NCBI RefSeq assembly: GCF_035917995.1
Contig: NZ_CP109131.1
Span: 6,820,001 to 6,884,000, forward strand
DNA length: 64,000 nt
Reading direction: 5' to 3'
Origin: Streptosporangium sp. NBC_01755
GTDB taxonomy: Bacteria; Actinomycetota; Actinomycetes; Streptosporangiales; Streptosporangiaceae
Under the pieces are notes generated by a model. It had not been told where the DNA came from. It worked only from the letters and a program-made list of their open reading frames with translations, and searched no databases. Each line of letters begins with the position of its first letter. Positions within the stretch are counted from its first letter, which is position 1. Of the stretch, positions 44,930 through 53,727 are shown piece after piece. A program made the position numbers and the translations under genes.

Positions 44930-47785
44930 TCATGGGGGCACGCAGGTGAGGCCGATGACATTCTCGCGCCTGGCCCCCCGTTCGAAGGCCGCGGTATAGG
45001 CGCGCGTACCGAGTGCATGCCGTACCAGGCGGTCGGCCTCGGCGTGGGCGTCGTGAAACGGCCGCAGCCCGATGAGCGCCACCCCGGTCGTGTGCCGCAA
45101 CCGGTGCGCGGCGCCGAACAGTTCGGCGGCGTGGTCGTGCCGACCGGCGGCGGCGACGGTCCAGGCGAGCGTCTCAAGGCCCCACACGGGCCCCCAGCGG
45201 TCGTCGATGTCGTACTGGCGACGCAGGGAGTCGCGGAAAAGCGCGGCGGCCCGTACCGGGTCGCCGTGCCGCAACTCCGCGAGACCGAGGCCCCACAGCC
45301 CCCAGGAGTAGGCCCAGGCCCCGCCGTGTGCCTCGGCGTCGGCCAGGTAGGCGTCACCGGCGGCGACGGCGGTATCCCGGTCCCCGAGGAAGGCACAGGC
45401 CATGGCCCAGAGCATCGTCGCCATGTGGGCGTCACCGGTCGCGCCGTCCGCCAGGAACCGGTCCTTCGCCTCCGCCAGCAGCGGGATGGACCGCGGATCG
45501 CCGTGGGTGAGCAGCGCGTGGGCGCCCTCGACGTAGGTGAGGGCGGCGGGGGCGTCACCATCGGGGAACCGCGAGGTCAGACGGCGGCAGCGGGTCAGGA
45601 ACTCCTCGGCGCCCCGCTTGTCGCCCTGGCAGAGGGCGATCCAGGCGGCCAGGGCCACCGCGCCGATCTGGAGCGGGTCCGGCGGGCCCGGAGAGAGCGC
45701 GAGCCCGCGCTCCAGCCAGTGGCGGCCCTCGCCGATGGTGCTGCTGAAGAACCAGAATCGGGTCCGGGTGAGGTTGGTGGTGATCTCCAGCCCGCTCCGG
45801 GCCTCGCCGGGCTCGGTGACGCAGAAGTCCAGTGCCGTGCGGAGGTTCGACAGTTCCTGCCGCAGCCGCGACAGCCACTCGACCTCGCGGGGACCGCACC
45901 AGTCGGCCGCGGCCCGTGCGACGGTGCTCCGGTAGTGGTCACGGTGGCGTCGCCGCACCGCGGTTTCCTGACCGAGGTCGACCAGACGCTGCCTGCCGTA
46001 CTGGCGGATGGTCTCCAGCAGGCTGTAACGCGTCCTGCTGCCCCGGGTGCTCACGACCAGGATCGACTTGTGCGCCAGGGCCGCCAGAACGTCGATGATG
46101 TCGTGGCGGTCGATGCCCGCACCGGAGCACACCGCCTCGGCAGCCTCCAGGTCGAACCCGCCGGAGAAGACCGACAGTCGTGCCCAGAGCAGCCGCTCGT
46201 GCTCGGTGCACAGGTCGTGGCTCCAGCCGACGACGCCTCCCAGAGTCCGGTGATGGCGGGGCGCGTTCCCGGCGTCGTTGTCGGCCAGCAGCCGGAACCG
46301 GTCGTCGAGCCGGTCGAGGATCTCCTCTGCCGAGAGCGTCCCCAGCCGGACCGCCGCCAGCTCGATCGCCAGCGGGACACCGTCCAGCCGCCCGCACAGC
46401 TGCGCGATGACGCCGCGGTTGTGTCGTGTGATCCGGAAGTCCGGGGCCGAGGCCGCGGCGCGGTCGGCCAGCAGCGCCACCGCCTCGTAGCGGGTCAGCG
46501 GCGGCTCGGCCTTCTCCCCCGGAGGGGTTATGGGCGGTACGGCGAGGGGTGGCACCGGCAGGACGTGCTCGCCCTGGACACCGAGCCGCTGCCGGCTGGT
46601 GGCCAGCACGCGCAGACCGGGCACCGCGCGCAGGAGCGTGGTCACCAACGTCGCCGCAGCCTTCACCATGTGCTCGCAGTTGTCCAGTACCAGCAACGTC
46701 CTGCTGTCACGCAGATGCTCGATCAGGATGTCCACGCAGGGGCGTGCGGACTGGTCGCGGATTCCGAGAGCCTGCGCCACCGTCCGGTCGAGCAGTTCGG
46801 GCTCGGCCAGCGGGGTGAGGTCGGCGATCCACACCCCGTCAGGGAAGGTGGGTGACACCTGCGTGGCCAGCCGCAGCGCCAGCCGGGTCTTGCCCACTCC
46901 GCCCACCCCGGTCAGCGTGACCAGGCGGCTGGTCCCCAGTAGCCGTCCGGCGTCGGTGAGCTGCTGTTCCCTGCCCACGAACGTCGTCATCTCGCTGGGG
47001 AGATTGCCGGACGGTCCCTTGGCGGTGAGTGCGGGATCGTTGTTGAGGATCCGCCGGTGCAGCTCCCGCAGTTCCGCGCCGGGGTCGACGCCGAGTTCCT
47101 CGACGAGGATCTCCCTGACGGAGTGGTGGCAGCGCAGGGCCTCGGCCTGGCGGCCCGACCGGTACAGCGCCAGCATCCGCTGTGCCCAGAAGCGCTCCCG
47201 GAGCGGATGTGCGGCGGTCAGCCTCCGCAGCTCGGGGAGCACCTCCTCGTGGCGGTCCAGCGCCAGGTCGGCCTCGATGCGGGACTGGAGCGCGTCCAGC
47301 CTGCGCTCGGCCAGCACGGGCGCGACCTCCCGTCGCAGCGTCTCCGACGGGATGTCCTGTAGCGGTTCCCCGCGCCACGATCGCAGTGCCTCTGCCAGCA
47401 GCGCCGCCGCCTGTTCCATGGAGCCCGCCGCGGCCGCTGCCCTGGCGCGGCCGGTCAGGGTGTCGAAGCGGTGCAGGTCGAGCCGGTCGTCGTCCACCCT
47501 GAGCAGGTAGCCGCGCGGGCAGGTCAGCAGGGGAGCGGCGCACCCCAGCAGGTGCCGGCAGCGCAGCACGTAGTTCTGCAGGGTGTTCCGGGCACCGCCA
47601 GGCGGGGCCTCTCCCCACAGGTGGTCCATCAGCGTCTCGACGGGGACCGTCTTGTTGGCGTCGAGCAGCAGCGACACGAGCAACGTCCGCAGCTTGGCTG
47701 CCCGGATCGGCACGGGAACGCCGTCCCGCAGCACCTCGAACGGCCCCAGAACCCTGAACTCGAAACCCGAGCCTGCCGTTTTCAC
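44930..47785 (-). CDS. SARP/AfsR-family regulator with NB-ARC ATPase and TPR domains
   Basis: A 951-residue large SARP. The N-terminal OmpR-like winged helix (EFRVLGPFEVLRDGVPVPI.. LWGEAPPGGARNTLQNYV) and BTAD all-alpha domain (to about residue 245) bind direct repeats at target promoters. A linker leads to an NB-ARC module with Walker A GVGGVGKTRLAL near residue 293 and LLVLDNCEHM as Walker B. The C-terminal third is TPR-like helices. Such proteins activate secondary-metabolite or pathway genes in response to unknown ligands. It is a single gene, convergent with the acyl-CoA ligase; the target is not evident in the window. Confidence 0.92.
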   Translation of the reverse strand: MKTAGSGFEFRVLGPFEVLRDGVPVPIRAAKLRTLLVSLLLDANKTVPVETLMDHLWGEAPPGGARNTLQNYVLRCRHLLGCAAPLLTCPRGYLLRVDDDRLDLHRFDTLTGRARAAAAAGSMEQAAALLAEALRSWRGEPLQDIPSETLRREVAPVLAERRLDALQSRIEADLALDRHEEVLPELRRLTAAHPLRERFWAQRMLALYRSGRQAEALRCHHSVREILVEELGVDPGAELRELHRRILNNDPALTAKGPSGNLPSEMTTFVGREQQLTDAGRLLGTSRLVTLTGVGGVGKTRLALRLATQVSPTFPDGVWIADLTPLAEPELLDRTVAQALGIRDQSARPCVDILIEHLRDSRTLLVLDNCEHMVKAAATLVTTLLRAVPGLRVLATSRQRLGVQGEHVLPVPPLAVPPITPPGEKAEPPLTRYEAVALLADRAAASAPDFRITRHNRGVIAQLCGRLDGVPLAIELAAVRLGTLSAEEILDRLDDRFRLLADNDAGNAPRHHRTLGGVVGWSHDLCTEHERLLWARLSVFSGGFDLEAAEAVCSGAGIDRHDIIDVLAALAHKSILVVSTRGSRTRYSLLETIRQYGRQRLVDLGQETAVRRRHRDHYRSTVARAAADWCGPREVEWLSRLRQELSNLRTALDFCVTEPGEARSGLEITTNLTRTRFWFFSSTIGEGRHWLERGLALSPGPPDPLQIGAVALAAWIALCQGDKRGAEEFLTRCRRLTSRFPDGDAPAALTYVEGAHALLTHGDPRSIPLLAEAKDRFLADGATGDAHMATMLWAMACAFLGDRDTAVAAGDAYLADAEAHGGAWAYSWGLWGLGLAELRHGDPVRAAALFRDSLRRQYDIDDRWGPVWGLETLAWTVAAAGRHDHAAELFGAAHRLRHTTGVALIGLRPFHDAHAEADRLVRHALGTRAYTAAFERGARRENVIGLTCVPP

Positions 47786-47902
47786 TACCCAATGTAATCA
47801 CAATATTTCTCTCCGCGATCGGGTGTGTGCGCCAAGTGCGCCTCGAAGGGGTGCCACCGGAATTTCGGGTAGGGCTTACCAACGCCCCGCTACGGCAAGT
47901 GC

Positions 47903-48295
47903 TCACCGGCCGGCGGCGTCCGGATGTTCGTCAAACACGAGGATCTGAACCACACCGGCTCACACAAGATCACGAACGTCCTCGGGCAGGCCCTGCTCGC
48001 CCGGCGGATGGGCAAGCCGCGGGTGATCGCCGAAACGGGCGCCGGGTCGCATGGCGTGGCGACGGCCACCGCCTGCGCCCTGTCCGGCCTCGAATGCGTC
48101 GTCTACATGGGCGAGGTCGACATGGAGCGCCAGGCGCTGAACGTCGCCCGGATGCGGATGCCCGGCACGAAGGTCGTCCCGGTGACGTCCGGATCCCGCA
48201 CCCTGAAGGACGCCATCAACGAGGCGTTCCGGGACCGGGTCGCCAACGTCGAGTCCACGCACTACCTGTTCGGCACCGCGGCGGGTCCGCATCCG
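47903..48295 (+). pseudogene. trpB: Internal fragment of tryptophan synthase beta chain
   Basis: About 130 residues of Trp[19 protein letters not shown], with the PLP-binding Lys in HTGSHK, then [35 protein letters not shown] and [14 protein letters not shown]. The first 70-80 residues and everything after GPHP, including the C-terminal phosphate loop, are gone. The ATG at 47924 is an internal Met. The fragment lies between unrelated regulators, so it was probably left by a rearrangement. It is not functional on its own. Confidence 0.85.
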
Positions 48296-48459
48296 TCTTC
48301 CCCGTTCATCGGCCGGCCAGGTCATGTAGGCGGTGGACGAGCCGGAGCGCCGCCGGCGAGGTGGCGGCCTGGCCGAGGTTCTCGGCGTTGTCTGGCCGGG
48401 AGGGCCTGTTCACCATCGCCACCACCTGAACCTGTCGGCGCCCGCCTGGACATCCTCGG

Positions 48460-48903
48460 TCACATGCTGTCGGCGGAGAGCGTCTTCATGGTGACGTAGC
48501 TGGCCACCGCGGCCACGCTGGGCAGGTTGGCCAAGCGGTTGGCGTGGAAGTCCTCGTAGGCGGCCAGGTCGGCGACCTCGACCTGGAGCAGGTAGTCGTA
48601 GTTGCCGGTGACGTGGTGGCAATGCACCACTTCGGACAGCCGGACGATCGCGCGCTCGAACGCGACCACATCCGTGCGGCTGTGCCGCATCAGCCGGACA
48701 CCGGCGAACACCCGCAGGCTGCGGCCGACCGCAGCGGGATCGATCAGCGCCCGGTAACCGCGGATCACCCCGGTCTCCTCCAGCCGCCGCACACGCCGGA
48801 GGCAGGGAGACGGCGACAGGCCGACCCGGGCGGCGAGTTCCGCGTTGCTGATCCGACCGTACTTCTCGAGCACGGCCAGTATCGACCGGTCCACGTCATC
48901 CAC
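48460..48903 (-). CDS. Lrp/AsnC-family transcriptional regulator
   Basis: A 147-residue regulator of normal Lrp length. The N-terminal helix-turn-helix ([39 protein letters not shown], shown here by its limits 48780-48895) is followed by the RAM/AsnC ligand domain ([20 protein letters not shown]). It is divergent from a PLP-dependent Cys/Met-type enzyme across 157 bp, the usual place for an amino-acid-sensing Lrp. It probably controls that enzyme in response to methionine or a related amino acid. The GTG start is the only plausible one. Confidence 0.92.
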   Translation of the reverse strand: MDDVDRSILAVLEKYGRISNAELAARVGLSPSPCLRRVRRLEETGVIRGYRALIDPAAVGRSLRVFAGVRLMRHSRTDVVAFERAIVRLSEVVHCHHVTGNYDYLLQVEVADLAAYEDFHANRLANLPSVAAVASYVTMKTLSADSM

Positions 48904-49060
48904 GTGAGCAGATTATTGCCCAACTGCCGCGCTTACCACATCGGATGGCCGATTCGAGGCGCTACTTGCTGCCAAAGTTGCCGGGACCGACCCCGAGGTG
49001 GCATGCCGGTCGGTCACGCTTGTGACATCACCTCGGGTGGTCATCGGAAGGGGAACAACC

Positions 49061-50248
49061 ATGTCGGGCAGCAGCACAGTTGCCGTTCACGCCGACCGCG
49101 ACGTCCATCCCAGTCGCGCAGTGGCCCGGCCCATCTACCAGACGGCGACGTTCTGGGCCGAGGACGCGGAGCAGTTCACGCAGGCCGCCGTCGAACGGCG
49201 GGGCCAGGATTTCTACACCCGCTACGGCAACCCGAACCACGCGCAGGTCGCGGCGGTGGTCGCGGAACTGGAGCACACCGAGGCGGCAATGGTCACCGCG
49301 TCCGGGATGGCCGCGCTCACCACCGCGGTGCTGGCCCTGGTGTCCGCCGGCGACCACGTGATCGGGCAGAAGTCCACCTACGGCGGCACGGCGTCGGTGT
49401 TGCTGAACCTGCTGCCGCGGCTGGGCGTGTCGGTCACGCAAGTGGACCAGACCGACCCGGCGGCGTTCGACAAGGCGCTGACCCCGCAGACCCGCCTGAT
49501 CCTGGTGGAAACGCCGAGCAATCCGCTGTTGCAGATCACCGACCTGCGCGCCGTCACGGATCTGGCCCGCGCGCACGACGTGCTGACCATGGCGGACAAC
49601 ACCTTCGCCACTCCGATGAACCAGCGGCCGGTGGAGTTCGGCATCGATCTGGTCTGGCACAGCGCGACCAAGTACCTCAACGGCCATTCCGACGTGTCCG
49701 CCGGGGTGCTGGCCGGCTCGGCGGAGATCCTGGACCGGATCTGGGATGTCGCCCTGCTCACCGGCGCCACGCTCGGCCCCTTCGACGCGTGGTTGCTGTT
49801 GCGTGGCATGCGCACCTTGCCGCTGCGCATGCCACGGCACAACGCCAACGGCCAGGCGCTCGCGGAGGCGCTGCAGGACCACCCGGCCGTGGCTCGGGTG
49901 CACTATCCCGGCCTGGCCACGCACCCGCAGCACTCGTTGGCGGCAAGCCAGATGAGCGGTTTCGGAGGAGTGCTCGCAATCGAACTGGCCGGCGGTTTCG
50001 AGGCGGCCGACGCGTTCCTCGGCCGGCTGCACTACGCCCGTCGAGCGGCCAGTCTCGGCGGTGTGGAGTCGCTGGCCGTGCATCCGGCGGCCATGTGGCA
50101 GGGCATGCTCAACGAGGAACAGATTGCCGCGTCAGGGGTTCCGCTCGGCCTGGTCCGGTTGGCCGCGGGCACGGAGGACACAGCCGACCTGGTTGCCGAC
50201 GTGCTCGCCGCGGCCGACGTGGTGGTCGCCACGACGGCGAGCTGCTGA
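49061..50248 (+). CDS. Cys/Met metabolism PLP-dependent enzyme (methionine gamma-lyase / cystathionine gamma-synthase type)
   Basis: A 395-residue fold-type I PLP enzyme. The Schiff-base lysine is K204 in HSATKYLNGHSD. YTRYGNPN, SGMAALTTAVLALV, ADNTFATPMNQRP and ESLAVHPA are family signatures. Whether it acts as gamma-lyase or gamma-synthase is not fixed by these motifs. The neighbouring Lrp regulator and the lack of biosynthetic partners favour a degradative role. The ATG at 49061 follows GGAAGGGG. An amidohydrolase gene follows 75 bp downstream. Confidence 0.9.
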   Translation: MSGSSTVAVHADRDVHPSRAVARPIYQTATFWAEDAEQFTQAAVERRGQDFYTRYGNPNHAQVAAVVAELEHTEAAMVTASGMAALTTAVLALVSAGDHVIGQKSTYGGTASVLLNLLPRLGVSVTQVDQTDPAAFDKALTPQTRLILVETPSNPLLQITDLRAVTDLARAHDVLTMADNTFATPMNQRPVEFGIDLVWHSATKYLNGHSDVSAGVLAGSAEILDRIWDVALLTGATLGPFDAWLLLRGMRTLPLRMPRHNANGQALAEALQDHPAVARVHYPGLATHPQHSLAASQMSGFGGVLAIELAGGFEAADAFLGRLHYARRAASLGGVESLAVHPAAMWQGMLNEEQIAASGVPLGLVRLAAGTEDTADLVADVLAAADVVVATTASC

Positions 50249-50323
50249 CCACTCGGCGGCACCGGGCTCCCGCCACAACCTGATGTTGGACAATCCGAAG
50301 ACGTTCGTGGAGGCACGTATCCA

Positions 50324-51622
50324 ATGAGGACCCTGATTACCGGCGGCACCGTGGTCAGCATGAACGCGGCCGTCGGCGACTTCGACCGCGGCGACGTGCT
50401 GATCGAAGACGGCGTGATCGTCAAGGTGGCCGAGCGGATCGACGCGCCGGACGCGGCGGTGATCGACGCGACCGACCGGATCGTGCTGCCCGGCTTCGTC
50501 GACACCCACCGGCACACCTGGCAGACCGCGTTCCGCGGTGTCGGCGCGGACTGGACGTTCGCCGACTACGTGGTGGCGGTGCACGGCACGTTGAAGCCCC
50601 ATTACCGGCCTGAGGACGTCTATCTGGGCAACCTGATGGGCCGGCTGGAGGCGCTGTACTCCGGCGTGACAACGATGCTGGACTGGTTCCACGCCGCGCA
50701 GAGCCCCGAACACGCGGACGCCGCCCTCGCCGGCCTGCGAGCCGTGCCAGGACGGTCGATCTTCTGCTACGGCGCGGGGTACCGCACCGATGACCAGATC
50801 GACGCCGAGGTCCGCCGCGTCCGGTCCGACGTTCCGGAGGACGGCCTGGTCACCATGGCCTTGGGGCTGCGCGGTCCGGGTGATGTCACCATGGACGTGG
50901 TCGCCGCAGACCTGAAGCTGGCAGCCGATCTCGGACTGCGGACCAGTGTGCACGTCGACGGCCTGACGGGCGGCCGCCCGATCGCCGAGCTCCACGAGCA
51001 CGGTCTGCTTTTCGACACCACGACCTTCGTGCACGCCAACGGGATCAGCGACGACGAACTGCGGATGCTCGCCGACGCCGGCAGTTCGGTGTCGATCAGC
51101 CCGGACGTCGAGCTGAAGATGGGCTTCGGCTGGCCGATGACCGGACGCATGCTGGCGGCCGGCCTGCACCCGACGTTGTCCATCGACGACTGCCCTTCGG
51201 CCGGCGGCGACATGTTCGCCACCATGCGCACCGCCTACGCCGTGCAGCGCGGCCTCGACGGCGGCTTGAACTCCCGGGACCTGCTGAAGTTCGCCACCGT
51301 CAACGGCGCCCGGGCGTGCGGACTCGCCGCCCGAACGGGCAGCCTCACCCCCGGCAAGGACGCCGACATCATCCTGCTGCGCGCCGACGACCCCACCGTG
51401 TTCCCGGTCACCGACCCCGCCGGCACCATCGTCGCCGCCGGCCATCCCGGCCTGGTCGACACGGTTCTGGTGGCCGGCCGCGTGGTCAAGCGCGACGGGC
51501 AGCTGGTGGGCGTGGACCTGCCGGCATTGCAGACCAGGTTGCTGGAATCGCGCAACCGGATCGCGACCGCCGCCGGCATCTCGCTCGACGGAACCTGGCG
51601 TCCCCGCACAGAATCGGAGTAA
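50324..51622 (+). CDS. Amidohydrolase of the cytosine deaminase/TRZ-ATZ type
   Basis: A 432-residue metal-dependent hydrolase. The HxH metal motif is H62/H64 in FVDTHRHTWQ. Later metal ligands fit HVDG (near 50960), FVHANGI and the Asp of LSIDDCPSAGGDMF. The C-terminal composite beta-sheet (LTPGKDADIILLRADDP) is typical. It resembles actinobacterial enzymes that deaminate or dechlorinate ring nitrogen compounds; the substrate is unknown. It lies 75 bp after the PLP enzyme gene, probably in one transcript, with GGAGG ten bases before the ATG. Confidence 0.88.
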   Translation: MRTLITGGTVVSMNAAVGDFDRGDVLIEDGVIVKVAERIDAPDAAVIDATDRIVLPGFVDTHRHTWQTAFRGVGADWTFADYVVAVHGTLKPHYRPEDVYLGNLMGRLEALYSGVTTMLDWFHAAQSPEHADAALAGLRAVPGRSIFCYGAGYRTDDQIDAEVRRVRSDVPEDGLVTMALGLRGPGDVTMDVVAADLKLAADLGLRTSVHVDGLTGGRPIAELHEHGLLFDTTTFVHANGISDDELRMLADAGSSVSISPDVELKMGFGWPMTGRMLAAGLHPTLSIDDCPSAGGDMFATMRTAYAVQRGLDGGLNSRDLLKFATVNGARACGLAARTGSLTPGKDADIILLRADDPTVFPVTDPAGTIVAAGHPGLVDTVLVAGRVVKRDGQLVGVDLPALQTRLLESRNRIATAAGISLDGTWRPRTESE

Positions 51623-51691
51623 CCGCGCCTGGGGGAAGAGCTCGCCCGGCGCGGCAATTATTGGCGGCCGAGGAGCACGAGCGGGCTGTCC

Positions 51692-51970
51692 ACACGAAGT
51701 GTCTCCGAAGCCGTCCTCGGCGCGATCCTGCCCTCCGACGAACAGAGCCGGCTGGGCTCGCTGGCCTGGACCGCCTACTACACCGCCGCCCTCACCGACC
51801 CGGCGCTCGCTGCGGCCGCGCTCACCCGACCCGACGCGCTGGAAGACTTCCTCACCACCCGGCTCACCACCGCGCAGCGGCCGCCCCCGGGCCGAGCCGC
51901 ACCGACCCGGGCGACGACCACTCTCCGTGACGACCACGAGCTCAACCACAGCCGAATAGGCGACAGTTGA
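51692..51970 (+). pseudogene. C-terminal fragment of a TetR-family regulator
   Basis: A frame without a start codon reads EAVLGAILPSDEQSRLGSL, then AWTAYYTAALTDPALAAAAL and LEDFLTTRL. This matches the ligand-binding domain of BetI/AcrR-type TetR proteins near the usual "ALTDP" region. The DNA-binding N-terminus is missing. Text just upstream (LAAEEHERAVH in another frame) may be a further scrap. The tail after DFLTTRL is low-complexity and may be read-through beyond the original end. Confidence 0.45.
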
Positions 51971-52149
51971 TTACGCGAGGTCGCCAGAGTGGCACCCCTC
52001 GAATGCGTGGTGCGACGGGTCCCGGGGAGTGCCAAGCATGACACTGAGTGACTGTCGGGTGACCGGTGAGTGAGTGGCCGGCGGCACGGTGTGTGGTGAC
52101 GGCGGGGCGACGCGCCCGGCTGATCTTCACCCGACAGGAAGGGCACTTC

Positions 52150-52593
52150 ATGTTCAAACGTGTAACCGGGATCGTGGCGGCGGTGATCGCGGCGGCGGTG
52201 ATGCTCACCGCCGCTCCCGCCACCGCCGACGCGGCCTCGTTCTCCCGGGAGCTCACCGCCGTGGCACAGGCCGCGGGCGTCTCGGAGGAGACCGTCTACT
52301 CCATGGCGGTGTCGCTGGTGAGCAGCGACCCGGAGGACGAGTATCGCTTCCCCGATGAGGAGTTCCAGGACGCCCCCCGCTCCTGGAGCGCGGTCCTGGC
52401 GTTCGTCAAGAGGTTCTGGCGCCAGATCGTCGACGCGGCCAAGGCCGCCGGTGAGTGGGCGTGGTGGAAGGCGGGCAAGTGCGCCACCGGCGCCGTGACC
52501 GAGGTCTGGAACAAGTTCGGCGGAGACCTGACGGATCCTGAGGCGGTACTGGCCGTGGCCGTCTACGGTTGCCTGAAGGGCCTGCGCGGCTGA
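52150..52593 (+). CDS. Small secreted protein of unknown function
   Basis: A 147-residue protein with a clear Sec signal peptide: MFKRVTGIVAAVIAAAVMLT, then APATADA as a likely signal peptidase I site near residue 27-28. The mature part is helical and amphipathic (SFSRELTAVAQAAGVSEETV; WSAVLAFVKRFWRQIVDAAK), tryptophan-rich (about six Trp), and has two Cys (GKCATG and YGCLKG) that could form a disulfide. The ATG at 52150 follows AGGAAGG. A strong terminator follows. I do not recognise the family; small Trp-rich secreted peptides of this kind are common and uncharacterised in actinomycetes. Confidence 0.75.
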   Translation: MFKRVTGIVAAVIAAAVMLTAAPATADAASFSRELTAVAQAAGVSEETVYSMAVSLVSSDPEDEYRFPDEEFQDAPRSWSAVLAFVKRFWRQIVDAAKAAGEWAWWKAGKCATGAVTEVWNKFGGDLTDPEAVLAVAVYGCLKGLRG

Positions 52594-52605
52594 TCGTCCC
52601 GCCTG

Positions 52606-52647
52606 ACGGGCGGCACTCCCGATCATCGGATCGGGAGTGCCGCCCGT
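52606..52647. terminator. Strong intrinsic terminator after the secreted-protein gene
   Basis: A perfect 19-bp stem (52606-52624 with 52629-52647) closed by the tetraloop ATCG, starting 12 bp after the stop codon. It is the strongest hairpin noticed in the window. No U-tract follows. Confidence 0.9.
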
Positions 52648-52741
52648 AGGTCCGTCCCTCCTCTGGTCGGCCTCACGCTTCCAGCGGAAGGTGGCCCGAG
52701 TGGAGGAAGGACGGACCTGAACCCGTCTCCGGGGCGGGCGT

Positions 52742-52870
52742 TCAGCGGCGGACGGCCTCGGCGCCGTCGGTGTGCGCGGACCCGCCTCCACCAGCCGCCG
52801 TAGACGCGGCCGAAGGCGTACGGCTTCAGGAGCGACAGGGCGCGGCGGATCGTGGCGGGGCGTTCGGGGA
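52742..52870 (-). pseudogene. Possible C-terminal remnant of an MBL-fold hydrolase
   Basis: The minus strand reads IPERPATIRRALSLLKPYAF, then GRVYGGWWRRV, then, after a one-base frame change, SAHTDGAEAVRR and a stop. The pattern (helix, F-x-R-V-Y-G-x-W, then Gly-Ala-x-x-Ala-Val-Arg) resembles the end of actinobacterial MBL-fold metallohydrolases. It lies directly after the HATPase gene stop. Short and frameshifted; low confidence. Confidence 0.3.
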
Positions 52871-52872
52871 TG

Positions 52873-53478
52873 TCACGGTTCCCGGTGGAGACGGGCCGAG
52901 CGGCGGCCAAGGTGCAACAGCGGCGGGCAGGTCAGGCGGGTGCCCCAGCGGGTGGGGAGGGCGAAGGCGACCGCCTTGGCCGGGGCGTCGCCGGTGAAGG
53001 TCGTCGTGGGGTAGGCGCGGCAGTACCCCCGGGAGAGCTCCCGGACCAGCAGCAGGCCACGGCCGCTCTCCGCGAGCGGGTCCGGTGCGGTCTGCGGACG
53101 GGAGTGGTCGAGGATCGCGGGGATCCACCCCAGGTCGGGGTCGCCGTCGACGAGCTCGCACCACGCGGGGACGCCCGCCAGGTTGAAGACGCGGATCTCG
53201 TACGGCGGGCGGGCGTGCCGCTCGCAGTTGGCGGCCAGCTCGGCCGCGATCGCCTCGGTGTCGGTGACGTCGTCGCCGGGCAGGCCCTCGGCCAGCAGCA
53301 CCTCGCGCACGATGGCGCGGGCCCGGCGGGAGGCCGAGCCCGGGTACAGGACGGCCACCAGCATGCCGACCTCGCCGAGGGCCTCCTCCGGGGCTCCCAC
53401 ACTGGTGACGGTGATCCCCTCGCGGGGGACGCCCGGGACGCCGGACGGGTCCGCCGCGCCGTGGAAGGTTGGCCGCAT
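52873..53478 (-). CDS. ATP-binding protein, HATPase_c (anti-sigma/regulatory kinase-like)
   Basis: A 201-residue GHKL ATPase-domain protein of the RsbW/AbaA-like type. The N-box helix is EAIAAELAANCERHA, followed by the ATP-lid glycine motif ESGRGLLLVRELS. There is no histidine kinase phosphoacceptor domain, so it probably acts as an anti-sigma-like or partner-modifying factor. The ATG at 53478 has GGAG seven bases upstream; the frame continues upstream without family resemblance. It is divergent from an XRE regulator, a pairing seen repeatedly in actinomycetes (whiJ-like loci). A broken copy of the pair is at 27699-28585. Confidence 0.88.
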   Translation of the reverse strand: MRPTFHGAADPSGVPGVPREGITVTSVGAPEEALGEVGMLVAVLYPGSASRRARAIVREVLLAEGLPGDDVTDTEAIAAELAANCERHARPPYEIRVFNLAGVPAWCELVDGDPDLGWIPAILDHSRPQTAPDPLAESGRGLLLVRELSRGYCRAYPTTTFTGDAPAKAVAFALPTRWGTRLTCPPLLHLGRRSARLHREP

Positions 53479-53727
53479 GTGCGCACTCCATAACTTTCGG
53501 TGACTGTTCCAGCAGGAAACGCCACGGGATGGGCGGCGGCCAGGTTCGGGCGCGGGCGTTGCGACGCGCCGTGCGGGGTGCGCGGGAGGGTCGCCGCCGC
53601 CGCGCGCCGTTCGGATCGTCCTGTCGGCTGGTCGTTTCCTGGTCGTTTCCGTCGGCGGGCGAGCCGCGCGAGCCGCATTCGTCGACAATGGGTTGATGAT
53701 TCGTCGCTCTGGGTGATGGAGGTCGTC

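Noticed and set aside
48318-48430. Minus-strand coding-like text ([20 protein letters not shown]) after the trpB fragment
   Set aside because: Too short and unidentified to annotate; it has no start and could be chance in high-GC DNA.
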